Shown here: in pieces, positions 54,972 through 64,000 of the stretch | Layout of the letters: every line of letters starts with the position of its first letter | Numbering within the stretch: the stretch's first letter is position 1 | Assembly: GCF_003473485.1 (NCBI RefSeq) | Contig: NC_053045.1 | Span: 35,376,494 to 35,440,493 of the forward strand | Origin: Medicago truncatula | Taxonomy: Eukaryota; Streptophyta; Magnoliopsida; Fabales; Fabaceae | Reading direction: 5' to 3' | Length of the DNA: 64,000 nucleotides | Position numbers and translations under genes: made by a program | Notes under the pieces: model-generated | What the model saw: only the letters and a program-made list of their open reading frames with translations | Databases searched by the model: none | What the model was told of the DNA's origin: nothing

Positions 54972-57946
54972 ATGGGTAAGAACAAACCAATCCTTTATTC
55001 TCTCGTACTCAATTTAATTGAATCTGAATCATTTATTCTCATTTTAACGCAATAGCTAAAACATATGAGCTGAGGCAAAAAACAAAACCAGATCTTCTGA
55101 ATCAATTGAAGGATCTGAAAGCAGAACTTGCTCTCCTTCGCGTCGCGAAAGTCACCGGCGGTGCCCCTAATAAAATATCCAAAATGTATGCCTTTTCCGC
55201 TGCACTTAATTGTATACATATTTTCTTGTTTTTATTATATAATAATGTTTGTTTTAATTTAAATACGCTGAGATTCAGCCCTTATGTATCTATCTAACTT
55301 TCTGCAGCAAAGTGATTCAAAACAAATTACTAGGAGTGAATAGGCAAAAACCCCCTGAAATTGTAACTTTCGTCAAAAACCCCCCTGATTTTTAAGAAAC
55401 TTGAAAAACCCCTTTGAAATTATCAAACGTCAGTCAATTACCCCCCTCCGTTTGTTTTGGCTGTTAAATGACTATTTTTTTTATTTCTTTTTGCTTTCTT
55501 CATCTTCTTCCTTCCACTTTTTTCATCATCTTCTTCAATATTCATAAAAAAAAATCCAGAAAAATTTAAGAAACAACAACCATTAACAACATCATCATCA
55601 ACATCACACACTTTATAATGATTCTCTCTCTCTCTTGTTTGTTACCTTCTTGAATTAATCAACAACAACCCTTTGGAATTCATCAACAACAAAATGAATA
55701 ATAGAAAAGATCATGAACTTGTTGGAAAAAGAACAAGGTTTATGATGAATAGCATGAACAACAACATCAACAACAACGGTTCTTCTCATTCTCATGATGT
55801 TACTGTTCCATCATCACTCATGTCTCCTCTTCAGAATAAATCACTTTTTAACCCTCATTCAAATGGATTTCCTTTTTGGAGCAGCGATGAGATTACCAAC
55901 AACAATGATCATCATCATCAATTGTCTCTTGATCTTTCTGCTACGACCCTTTTGGATAACAACAATGAGCAACAAACAAGAGAAGTTAGTAATGAGATGA
56001 TGATGATGTTGTTAATGGTTGTTGTTTCTTAATTTTTCTGGATTTTTTATAAATATTCATGAAGATGATGAAAAAAGTGGAAGGAAGAAGATGAAGAAAG
56101 CAAAAAAAAAAAAATAAAAAAAAATAGTCATTTAACTGCCAAAACAAACGGAGGGGGGTAATTGACTAACATTTGGCAATTTCAGGGGGGTTTTTGACGA
56201 AAGCTACAATTTCAAGGGGGTTTTTGCCTATTTACTCAAATTACTAGATATTTTTAGATATTTTTTTTTGTGTGTTTATGAATTTGATTGTTTTTGTTAT
56301 TGTTTGGATGCAGCAAAGTTGTTCGGCTTAACATCGCACAGGTTTTGACAGTGATTTCACAGAACCAAAAGACAGCATTGAGGGCAGCGTATAAGCACAA
56401 AAAGTACTTGCCTTTGGATCTTCGTCCCAAAAAGACCAGAGCTATTAGAAGACGTCTCACTAAGAATCAGGTATTTTTTTATGTTCTACATTGTTTCTGT
56501 TTGTGTTCTGTGGTAAATAAGCAGAGAGGTGTGTCAATATTGAAGTGAATAGTTTATGAAGTTGGTGAATTCTGATTTTCAAAGCTTCTCTTGTTTTGAT
56601 CAATTACTCTAGAGTGTCTTTTTCATATTGAACTTATGGGATTGCGTAAACATAGCCGAATTTTAATAAATCTATATTGTTCTACTATCCTCTATTTAGT
56701 AGAAAGTGTTGTCAAATAGCCACCATTGCAGTGCGGAAGTATAGAAGAATTTGAACAAACTGCTATTTTCCGTGATGTGCGATTGACAACATTGCAAAAT
56801 ATAGGAATATGGAACATTTATTCCCATGAAAATGGGCGTCAAAAAAGTTTCTATGTAGGTGGGAATACATCCATGTCTCTTTTAAAATAAATTTTGGGAA
56901 TATTATAAATGTTAACCCAACATCCTTTTTTAAAAGCTATGATAAAACATCTATCTTTGTATTCTAAAGAAAGTTATTTTCTGGAACAAGTCTAAGGCTT
57001 CTTCCAAAATTTTTGAGAATATTATAACTATACAGATTGAATTTGAAGATTTCATCTAAAGCCTCCTTTGACACAATTCTGAATTCCTCTAAATTAGGGG
57101 GGATTTGTTATGAAAAAAAAAGAACCCTAAAGCCCTTTTCCTCCCAAAGTACTCTATTTCTTCCACTTGCTCCATTTTTACCACTGCCCTCCCCTCCTAA
57201 ACTCCTAAACACACCCTAAATCTGGAACACTTAAAACAAACACGCCCTTAAGCTTGGAATGTGGCAGATTTGACTGTAATGTTCAGCCACATTTCTTCAG
57301 AAACTCAGATTAAGCTTGCTTTGTTTAACTGGCATGGTTTAGGTTAGGCCACAACATGTGTTGCACATATTAAAATGAAGACGAACAATTCACTCATTTT
57401 TTCATAATTGTTTATGTGGACAATAAATATGGATCTTAACTTTATGCACTATGAGGGCCCCACAAGATTTGTCAACAAGACCACACACCTTTTGTAATAA
57501 CTCTAGGGACTGGGGGAACTGGGTTTCGTTGTAGAGTTTTGCTGCAATGGAATTATTTTATCGATGTGCCTTATTGGAGCATAGATTATATATTTGCCTG
57601 TTATGACTGGTGCAAACCTTTTGTTTTTATAGAACCTTAGTGTACCTGTTTTGACTTTTGTGACCAATCTTTGTTGGTGAAGTTGTTTTGAGTATCTTCT
57701 TTTCATGAATTCATTGAATTGCTGACTGCGGTTTCATTGAATATTATAAGCAAAAACTCAATTGTTAGTTTCATTGAATAACTGATGAATATGTTGTATA
57801 ATATTGACCAAAGAGTGTATGAATTATCTTTGCGCCTTACTTTTCATGAATTGACTTGGTATTTCTTACAGCTCTCTTTGAAGACAGACCGTGAGAAGAA
57901 GAAGGAAATCTACTTCCCATTGAGAAAGTATGCCATTAAAGCGTAA
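54972..57946 (+). CDS. RPL35: Large ribosomal subunit protein L35 (uL29)
   Basis: Four exons, 54972-54975 (ATG+G), 55056-55185, 56314-56470 and 57872-57946, join to 121 residues; plant L35 is about 123. It sits at the 60S tunnel exit and contacts 25S/5.8S rRNA. Matches: '[20 protein letters not shown]', '[20 protein letters not shown]', '[20 protein letters not shown]' and C-terminal '[16 protein letters not shown]'. The four-base first exon is typical of plant RP genes that split just after the ATG. All introns are GT-AG. Intron 2 (1128 bp) hosts a Mutator-like insertion. The second intron contains an upstream decoy acceptor (TCTGCAG/CAAAGTG at 55310) resembling the real one. Confidence 0.95.
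55334..56237. mobile_element. Long-TIR Mutator-like element with captured-looking interior, in L35 intron 2
   Basis: A 904-bp element with terminal inverted repeats of roughly 210-240 bp ('GAGTGAATAGGCAAAAACCC' at the left; the inverted right end reads GAGTAAATAGGCAAAAACCC). It is flanked by perfect 10-bp copies of AAATTACTAG at 55324-55333 and 56238-56247. Between the arms is a host-like segment with a long frame (55694-56032). The high identity of the arms suggests a fairly recent insertion. It has no transposase, so it is non-autonomous, possibly a Pack-MULE. Confidence 0.87.
55694..56032 (+). CDS. Open frame of 112 residues inside the intronic Mutator-like element
   Basis: Starts [18 protein letters not shown]. 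It is rich in Asn, His and Ser ('[14 protein letters not shown]', '[16 protein letters not shown]') with a leader full of CAACAA words, like the 5' end of a plant transcription-factor-type gene. It runs into the right inverted repeat, where it stops. I do not recognise the donor family. It could be a captured 5' exon carried by the element, or a chance frame in low-complexity sequence. No evidence of expression can be read here. Confidence 0.4.
   Translation: MNNRKDHELVGKRTRFMMNSMNNNINNNGSSHSHDVTVPSSLMSPLQNKSLFNPHSNGFPFWSSDEITNNNDHHHQLSLDLSATTLLDNNNEQQTREVSNEMMMMLLMVVVS
56480..57870. other. L35 intron 3
   Basis: A 1.4-kb GT-AG intron. I see no bounded transposon in it. Short frames at 57037-57219 and 57503-57706 have no family features. 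Confidence 0.6.
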
Positions 57947-57949
57947 TGT

Positions 57950-59795
57950 TGGACCCTTTTTTTTTTTTTGTGGACATTTTTCTAAAAATATTTGGTGTTG
58001 TGTTCTATGTTTGTTTCCTTGAGTTTAACTTATCTTCATGAAATGGAATTACAAGTACATTTGTTCTCATTCCAGCTTCAGGTTTTTACTGCTTGAACTG
58101 TTTGTTTACTTTACCATTTGGCACAAATATGTTTACAAATAGTCGCATCAATATATATGCAAGTATGATCGTTGTAACTTGAATGACTATGCGGTACGAG
58201 AGTCATGTTGTGTTTGCTCCACTCTATGTGAATGCACGTCATCGTGCGCTACTTCGGACAGCTCCAACACAGGACTAACGGCCTGAGGTAACCTTCCTTG
58301 AGGGATTTCATCCATAACATTATGCAATGCAAAGCTGAACGAGTTGGCGGAAACGTCGTTATTAACGGCTACGACATAAACAACGTTATTAACGGGTACA
58401 ACAACATCGTTATTAACGGGAGCTGACTGTTCCTGATTGTTCAAACCACCTATTGTAGAAGTTGGGGCTGTATCAACATGTTGAACCATATGTGTGTATT
58501 TAGCGACAACAGTTTGAGTTAATGCCTGTTCTTGGTTCTGCTTCTTTGTAATATAGAACGTTGATCTATACTACTATGTATTATTGCTGTTGAAGCAGGG
58601 GAAGAACAGAACATGTCCATTCTTTTCATGGATATAAGTTGAATTGAAGTTAAGTTGTTTAATTTGTTTGGTTTGTAAATGGCTTTTTAAGTAGTAGCTG
58701 AAGGTAATGAAGGCTAAAGGGAGTGTAATTGTAAGATCTTTCTAATATTGAGAGAGGGAAAAGAAGAGATAATGCATTATTAGGTCTCACTGTAATGATG
58801 CCTTGGAAGATTTGGGATTAATCTCGATCTTCAAAGTTGCATTTTCTCTTTAATCCTTATTTATTTTCCTAAAATATGTATCCTTTTATATTTTGTTCAA
58901 AATTCAATTATCTCCTTTATTTTTTAAAATATTCATTTTAGTCGTTTATCTTGACAACGATAGACGAAGAAAAATGTTATGTGAACAATAGTGATTGAAT
59001 ATTATGTGAACAATAGTCGTTTTTTTAAATATTTACATTGAATGACTATTGTGACTACTTGTTACATATTCAGCTACCAAAGTAAATTACCCCATAATAA
59101 ATTTGTATCGGAATTTGTGTATTTTATTTTATATTAAATATACAAATTTTGTTATATTTTTAGTTGCTTTTGTTAATTTATGTTTTTTTATATTTTCAAT
59201 AAAAAGTAATGGAGTATTTAGATTTTTTTTTATGTACATGAGTCACTCTCTGGTTAATTTTATTTTGTAAATTTTATTTTCTATTTAGCATAAAAATATC
59301 ACGTTGAATTAGTTATCATTTCTTATCTTTTAGCATAAGTTTTATTTTAATTCTTTTTAAATTTTTGTTTTGAAGAAGTCAACCTATACCATTGAAATTG
59401 AGATTGGAGATAATCAAACCTAAGACCTTGAGAAAAGCATACTTCAAGGTCTCAAGCCAACGCCTATTTTATAGTTTTTTTTAATTTATTATGCACATGT
59501 GCTACAACAATTTATAATTAAAATAGTTATTTTTATGTAGTAAATAGCTCAACAAATGACATCTAGATTATTATTATAAACATTGAGTACGAATATCATT
59601 ACTTTCATGTTTGCATCCATTGATTAAATGTGCTACAATATCAATATATTTTATCTGTCTGCAGGAGTTTTTTTTTTTTGAGGGAATCTGTCCGTACGAG
59701 TTAACCTACCCACTTTACCCCTATGATGGGTTTTATCTATGCATATCAACTTATATTTTTTGTTATCCCTAATAATTGCTACTTCACTAAAAAAT
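57950..59795. other. Intergenic, with a minus-strand frame at 58187-58489 of unknown nature
   Basis: The minus-strand frame (100 residues, 'MVQHVDTAPTSTIGGLNNQE...') encodes repeated 'VNNDVVVPVNNVVYVVAVNN', caused by three near-identical GTTATTAACGG words near 58358, 58383 and 58409. I recognise no domain; it may be a fragment of a larger gene or element. The rest is AT-rich and appears empty. Confidence 0.4.
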
Positions 59796-59799
59796 TGTA

Positions 59800-60893
59800 A
59801 AGGTCTATTTTTTTATGCATTAATCAGATACCCTTTAAACGCAAGAGAGGAGTTAGATAGGGAGATCCCCTCTCCTCTTCTTTACTGCATTGTTGAGGAT
59901 GTTTTGAGTCGAAACATCTCCAAACTTGTGGAACAAGGCAAGCTTAATCTCATCAAAGGCACCAGAAATGTTCAAGTTCCTTCTCATTCTCTTTATGCAG
60001 ATGATATAATGATCTTTTGCAAAGGAAAACTATCTTCAATTAATGCCCTCATGGATTTGTTCAATTCTTATGCTTTGACTTCAGGTCAATTTATTAATCC
60101 CTCTAAGTCTACTGTGTTTTATGGCTCAATTTCAAATGCAAGGCTGGAGCAGATAACCAATCTTATTGGTTTTAACAAAGGCTCACTCCCATTTTCTTAT
60201 CTTGGATTACCAAATTTTAAAGGAAAACCAAAGAAATCTCATTTGCAGCCTATTGCAGATAAGATAAAGTCTAAGCTTAGTGCGTGGAAAGCTTTTCTTC
60301 TCTCTATTGCAGGGAGGGAGAGTGACTTTGGTTAAGTATGTGATTCAAGGAATGATGATGCACACTATATAATCTGTACTCTTGGCCTAATTCATTGCCG
60401 AAGGAAGTTGAAGCTTGGATCAGGAACTTTATTAATTTGGAGTGGTGACATATCCAAAAGGAAGTTAGTGACTGTTTCTTGGAGTAAAGTTTGCAAACCC
60501 TACTCTGAAGGAGGTTTGGGATTGAGATCCTTGTACACTTTGAATGAAGCTGCAAACCTTAAGTTCTGTTGGGATCTCAAAAATTCAAATGAAGACTGGG
60601 CCATTCTTCTAAGAAGTAAGGTGTTTAGAGGAAGCAAAGTAATTTCAATGAAAATTGCAGTGTTAAGTCAGAGATTATTAATATCAATGAAAAGTGCAGC
60701 TGGATCATAGGTAATGGGGAAAATATCAATTTTTGGCTTGATCCGTGGCTTGACAACCTGTTGCTTCTATTCTTAACTTGCCAGGCAACATTCATAGTAG
60801 TTTAATAGATAGGGTTTCTGATTTTTTAACAGAAACCCTACTCTTTGGGAGAAATTTGGTCAATCTTAGATCATAGTTGGACTCCTCAGTGCT
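59800..60893 (+). mobile_element. L1-type LINE fragment with internal deletion, fused to a SAUR remnant
   Basis: Starts in the RT palm ('KRKRGVR', stop, 'GDPLSPLLYCIVEDV') and keeps the catalytic 'SLYADDIMIFCKG' and 'FSYLGLPNFKGKPKK'. 60218-60833 matches 47872-48485 almost base for base, including the same stops. About 420 bp of the sister (zf-RVT start) is then missing, replaced by a 14-base filler. The fragment ends with 'TTTGGGAGAAATTTGGTCAA' through 60892, where SAUR sequence begins abruptly. Confidence 0.85.
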
Positions 60894-61077
60894 AGCAGTG
60901 TACATAGGAGAGGACATGAAGAGATTTGTGATCCCTATATCATATTTGAAGCAAAAATCATTCCAAGAATTGCTGAGCCAAAGTGAGGAACAATTTGAAT
61001 ATGATCATCCAATGGGTGGTCTCACCATTCCTTGCAGAGAAGACATTTTCTTGGATATCACCTCTCACTTAATTTGA
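60890..61077 (+). pseudogene. 5'-truncated SAUR joined to a LINE
   Basis: From '[20 protein letters not shown]' through '[17 protein letters not shown]' to 'FLDITSHLI' and TGA, this is the last two thirds of a third-class SAUR ([15 protein letters not shown]). No MGFR start or VPKGY motif remains. The frame is open upstream into LINE sequence but lacks an ATG. Its 3' flank keeps DST-like blocks (GGACTGACGTAGTTA...CCATTTTGTA, 61103-61132), so the 3' end of the gene is otherwise well preserved. Confidence 0.85.
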
Positions 61078-61102
61078 ATTAGCTCTTTGAAGATATCATA
61101 GG

Positions 61103-61132
61103 ACTGACGTAGTTATTTGACCCATTTTGTAG
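61103..61132 (+). promoter_or_regulatory. DST-like element after the headless SAUR
   Basis: GGACTGACGTAGTTA then CCATTTTGTA. Blocks one and three match the consensus well even though the gene is broken. Confidence 0.5.
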
Positions 61133-61139
61133 CAGTTTA

Positions 61140-61470
61140 GTTTCTATCCTTCAGAAGATTAATCTTTTGTTGTTATCATAGTTGTAAAAATGTTCATCTC
61201 AATGAGAAATTTATTAACATCATTTTCTCCATAAATATAAATCTGTAAATCAAATCATCTAATGGATAAATGTTCAGTTTAGAATCTTTAAATGATATAA
61301 TGGAAGATTCAGTTATTCAAATATAAAATCAACCCCCCCTTTTGCAAATATAAAATTAAAGTTAAAAGTAACTATCATGATTTAACGAGATCATAGATTG
61401 TATATATTGAAAAAAAAAAAAAAAAACTGAAGAGAAGCAGATAATTATTCAATAAAAATTGGTTAAGCAA
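61140..61470. other. AT-rich spacer
   Basis: No gene seen. It contains a poly-A run near 61410-61427, just upstream of the tRNA gene. Confidence 0.5.
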
Positions 61471-61473
61471 CAA

Positions 61474-61555
61474 GTCGCTTTGGCCGAGTGGTTAAGGCGT
61501 GTGCCTGCTAAGTACATGGGGTTTCCCTGCGAGAGTTCGAATCTCTCAGGCGACG
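61474..61555 (+). tRNA. tRNA-Ser (anticodon GCT)
   Basis: The 82-nt cloverleaf has acceptor stem GTCGCTT pairing with AGGCGAC and discriminator G. The A box is 'TGGCCGAGTGG', the anticodon loop CTGCTAA gives GCT, the long variable arm reads 'TACATGGGGTTTCCCTGC', and the B box is 'AGTTCGAATCT'. The long variable arm is diagnostic of class II tRNA-Ser. A T-rich run (TTCTTTTTCT) directly after position 61557 can terminate Pol III. There is no intron. Confidence 0.95.
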
Positions 61556-61559
61556 AATT

Positions 61560-62130
61560 CTTTTTCTAACAAAATTGAGTTACTCTACACTTTACTTTAT
61601 AATCAAATTCTTTAATGACAAAGTTGTTTTTCTTTTGCTTTGAAATGACTAGTTACAATTTTGCTCTCAAAAAAGAAAGTAATTTCAATTTTGCTGTAAA
61701 AAAATGTGTAATTTCACACATGGGAGAGATGAAGAACTAAGGGTGTGCACACTTCTTTGAGTTAGATATTGTATTTGGGGTTTGTCGAAATTCAAGATAA
61801 ATTGACGCAATTTTTAATAAATTAGAGACCAAGAAAAAAATTGATGTAATTTTTAAAACACATTCCAAGACATATCAAATAAAATGTGAAACACTTTTTT
61901 TTAATAAATCAATACAATGTTCTTCAACCTCAATTTAGAACCACTGATGAGGACAGAAGGGGCAAAAAATGTCATGACCAGCTAGAAATCCATTTTGGTT
62001 TGTATCTCTCAAATACAAATTATGTAAAACTTCTTTTCTTTTAAACATTTTGAGGACAGAAAATCAGTTACCCTTTTTTTTTTTAGAGAAAAAATCAATT
62101 ACCCTTGAAAACCTCAACAGATCATCATAT
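61560..62130. other. Spacer upstream of the acidic-repeat gene
   Basis: No gene seen; AT-rich. A (TA)n TATA-like run lies at about 62138-62158, some 110 bp before the next ATG. Confidence 0.5.
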
Positions 62131-62263
62131 ACCATCTCCTATATATATATATATATACACTCAAACCATCCCTCTTTTTTCATAACTCTTTGCCACTCAC
62201 ACTTACTTTACAATCAAAGTTCAAATTCAAATCTAAAAACAAAAGAGAAAACAATTCAGAAGA

Positions 62264-63626
62264 ATGGGTGATTTACAGATTCAACAAGAATCCATGTTGA
62301 TCCCTCACAAACAGAAACAATCCATGATTATTCCAACATCATCAATGCTTCATCATCACACTCACAACAACACTGTCAAACGCCGTTCACCATCATCATC
62401 ATCTTATCACCAACCATCATCCAAGAAGCATTCTTTTGACGCAAGCAATCTCACCCGTAATGGCTTCTCTGCCATTACACTTCCTTTCAGTCTCCGTGGA
62501 AATGCTCTTAGCCGCTGTGTCTCTGATCCATGCACCTTTCCGGATCAATCCATGCCGGTAAAAGGGCCGTCAACTGCTTTGCAGCCTCTGCCTCCGATCA
62601 GCAGATGTATATCTGAAGTTATTGATCCTACTGAGGTTAAAGAAGCAGTAGCTCGTTATTTGAACTGTGCTGAAAAAACCACCCCTGAATCTGATTCAAT
62701 GGTATGTGTTGAAACTTGTGTTTCTTGCTAAAAAAGTAAACTTTTTTTGATTTGGAATATTGGGTTTTGTTTGTTTTTTGTAGAGGCTTAAAAGGATGAA
62801 GGATCGGTTAAAAGAAATGAAGAAAGTGTGGGATGAAGTTATGGAAGTCGGGGAAGAAAATGAAAAAGAACAAGAAGAAGAAGAGCCCTCTCCTGATGCT
62901 GAAGATAAAAAAGATGAAAAAGAACAAGAACAAGAAGAAGAACCCTCTCCTGATGCTGAAGATGAAAAAGATGAAAAAGAACAAGAACAAGAAGAAGAAC
63001 CCTCTCTTGACTCTTTTGTTTCTGAAGATGAAAAAGTCATATCTCAGGTACATATCTTGAATATTCAACTGTGATTGAGTTTTCTATTGTAATCTTCAAT
63101 GTATTTGGTTCTTTAATTGGTACTTACAAGTTATGCTCATAAATTTATAAGTTTTTTCTTGTTTTTATGTATATCCTAGTTGCACTTGCTTAATTACGTA
63201 GAATCCGGGGGTTATGGGAAATTAAAGTATTGAATTTGATCATAGTTGCATTTGTAATTATAGTTTATGTGCAGCAATTTTAACAACTCAATTATATAGG
63301 ATCTGGGATTTATGGGAAGTTATTGAATGTTTCGTTGCTTGTTCACATAATTTCTCTTCTGTAGTTAAGCAATAGTCATATACGTTAATGCTAGTAAGTT
63401 GTCCATCACAGATCACGGAAATAGTGGTTTGTTCCAATTCAGATTAATAGTTTTTATGCTGAACAATTGATTTTTGTTTTTGTAGGATGAATTGGGAAAT
63501 GATTATGAAGAAGCTGTTAGTGTGGAGTGGGTTGATAAGTGTTTAAGCCTTACTTTCAAGTGTCCATGTGGCAAGGGATATGAGGTTCTAATCTGTGCAA
63601 ACAATTGTTACTACAAGTTGGTCTAG
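62264..63626 (+). CDS. Uncharacterised plant protein with acidic repeats and a Cys-rich C-terminus
   Basis: Three exons, 62264-62701, 62784-63047 and 63486-63626, join to 280 residues with GT-AG introns. The N-terminal third is Gln/His/Ser-rich and basic ('QESMLIPHKQKQ', 'VKRRSPSSSSYHQPSSKKHS'). A conserved-looking middle has 'LPFSLRGNALSRCVSDP' and 'PLPPISRCISEVIDPTEVKE'. A charged helix ('RLKRMKDRLKEMKKVWDEVM', from 147) leads into acidic repeats of 19 residues (about 177-220), then the last exon with 'CLSLTFKCPCGKGYEVLICANNC', a possible small zinc site. I recognise no named family; a nuclear or scaffold role is only a guess. No signal peptide or membrane segment is seen. Confidence 0.8.
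62886..63008 (+). repeat. 57-bp in-frame tandem repeat
   Basis: The word CCCTCTCCTGATGCTGAAGA starts at 62886 and 62943, and a diverged third start is at 63000, exactly 57 bp apart. Each unit encodes 19 residues of the form PSPDAEDxKDEKEQEQEEE. Units one and two are almost identical, so the array is young or kept uniform. Confidence 0.85.
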
Positions 63627-63629
63627 AAG

Positions 63630-64000
63630 AATCAGTATGCTTATTTGTGACATGGATCACTTTTGTTTATATTCTGTTTTAGTTTGGAAAAAGCTTGTCT
63701 GTTTTCATTTGTAGTAGCACTTGGTTGTCACTAGAAGAACCAGTCTATATTTGTAGATCCTTTACATTTGTTTTGTAAATAAGTTGGTATGTACTATCTC
63801 AACATTCTTTGAACATAATGAATGAAATTATTTTTATACCATCTATCAGTTCAATTCCTTGTGAAGTAAGCATTACTAGTTCCTTTAGACAGTTGACTGC
63901 ACAGTTGGGTTTGCGACGTTATTATTGACACAGCTTACTACCTTAGCAAGTACAAAACCTAAATTTACATGTGTCAACATAAAACCTCTGCAAAACATGC
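63630..64000. other. 3' flank of the acidic-repeat gene
   Basis: No further gene seen. 'GAATGAAATTATTTTTATAC' near 63820 lies in AT-rich sequence that could hold the poly-A signal. Confidence 0.4.

Noticed and set aside
60877-61077. The headless SAUR as a functional short gene
   Set aside because: The frame has no ATG before the core motif, lacks the MGFR/VPKGY part, and its upstream part is LINE sequence.
62696-63068. Antisense Ser/Phe-rich frames opposite the acidic repeat
   Set aside because: They are mirror translations of the GAA-rich repeat in the real gene and have no independent support.

Overview
The window looks like nuclear DNA from a legume, most likely Medicago or a close relative. 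The support is AT-rich spacers, intron-bearing genes, two lineages of non-LTR retrotransposon, Mutator-, hAT- and Stowaway-type DNA elements, a tRNA-like SINE, and tandem SAUR and AKR4-type aldo-keto reductase genes. The species is an inference; the plant assignment is firm.

Layout. (1) 1-2475: AT-rich, no recognisable gene. (2) 2476-6980, minus: six-exon YEATS-domain gene of the YAF9A/GAS41 type, with site-II-like motifs upstream. (3) 7.2-11.3 kb: repeats, including a nest of a long-TIR Mutator-like element, an L1-type 3' end and a hAT element with a perfect 8-bp target duplication. (4) 11.8-26.4 kb: five head-to-head SAUR pairs. Each has a minus-strand gene of an '[10 protein letters not shown]' class and a plus-strand gene of an 'MGFRFxGIIR' class, separated by about 0.9-1.0 kb. 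Eight genes look intact; both genes of pair 4 are broken. (5) 27.3-47.6 kb: three intact aldo-keto reductase genes interleaved with three intact SAURs, two SAUR relics and a papain-like protease that has lost its catalytic Cys and His. (6) 47.9-53.7 kb: a truncated L1-type LINE, a Mutator-type MITE and a near-complete RTE-type LINE with a 19-bp target duplication. (7) 54.1-58.5 kb: a Tourist-like element and the ribosomal protein L35 (uL29) gene, whose intron 2 holds a long-TIR Mutator-like element with an internal open frame. (8) 59.8-61.1 kb: a LINE fragment joined to a headless SAUR. (9) 61474-61555: tRNA-Ser(GCT). (10) 62264-63626: a three-exon plant gene with an acidic 57-bp repeat and a Cys-rich C-terminus.

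How it fits together. The SAUR cluster seems to have grown by copying divergent pairs together with their shared promoter. Most SAURs carry a CATGTG/CACATG motif 5' of the ATG, usually beside a TGTC auxin-response core, and a DST-like instability motif in the 3'UTR, which suggests light/auxin-responsive, short-lived transcripts. AKR genes or relics sit next to SAURs in at least three blocks, so AKR plus SAUR appears to have been copied as one unit. The strongest candidates for something not yet described are the paired promoter design, the catalytically altered protease whose 3' flank is an old SAUR, the gene-like frame inside the L35 intron element, and a 99-bp stretch identical between two otherwise diverged spacers.
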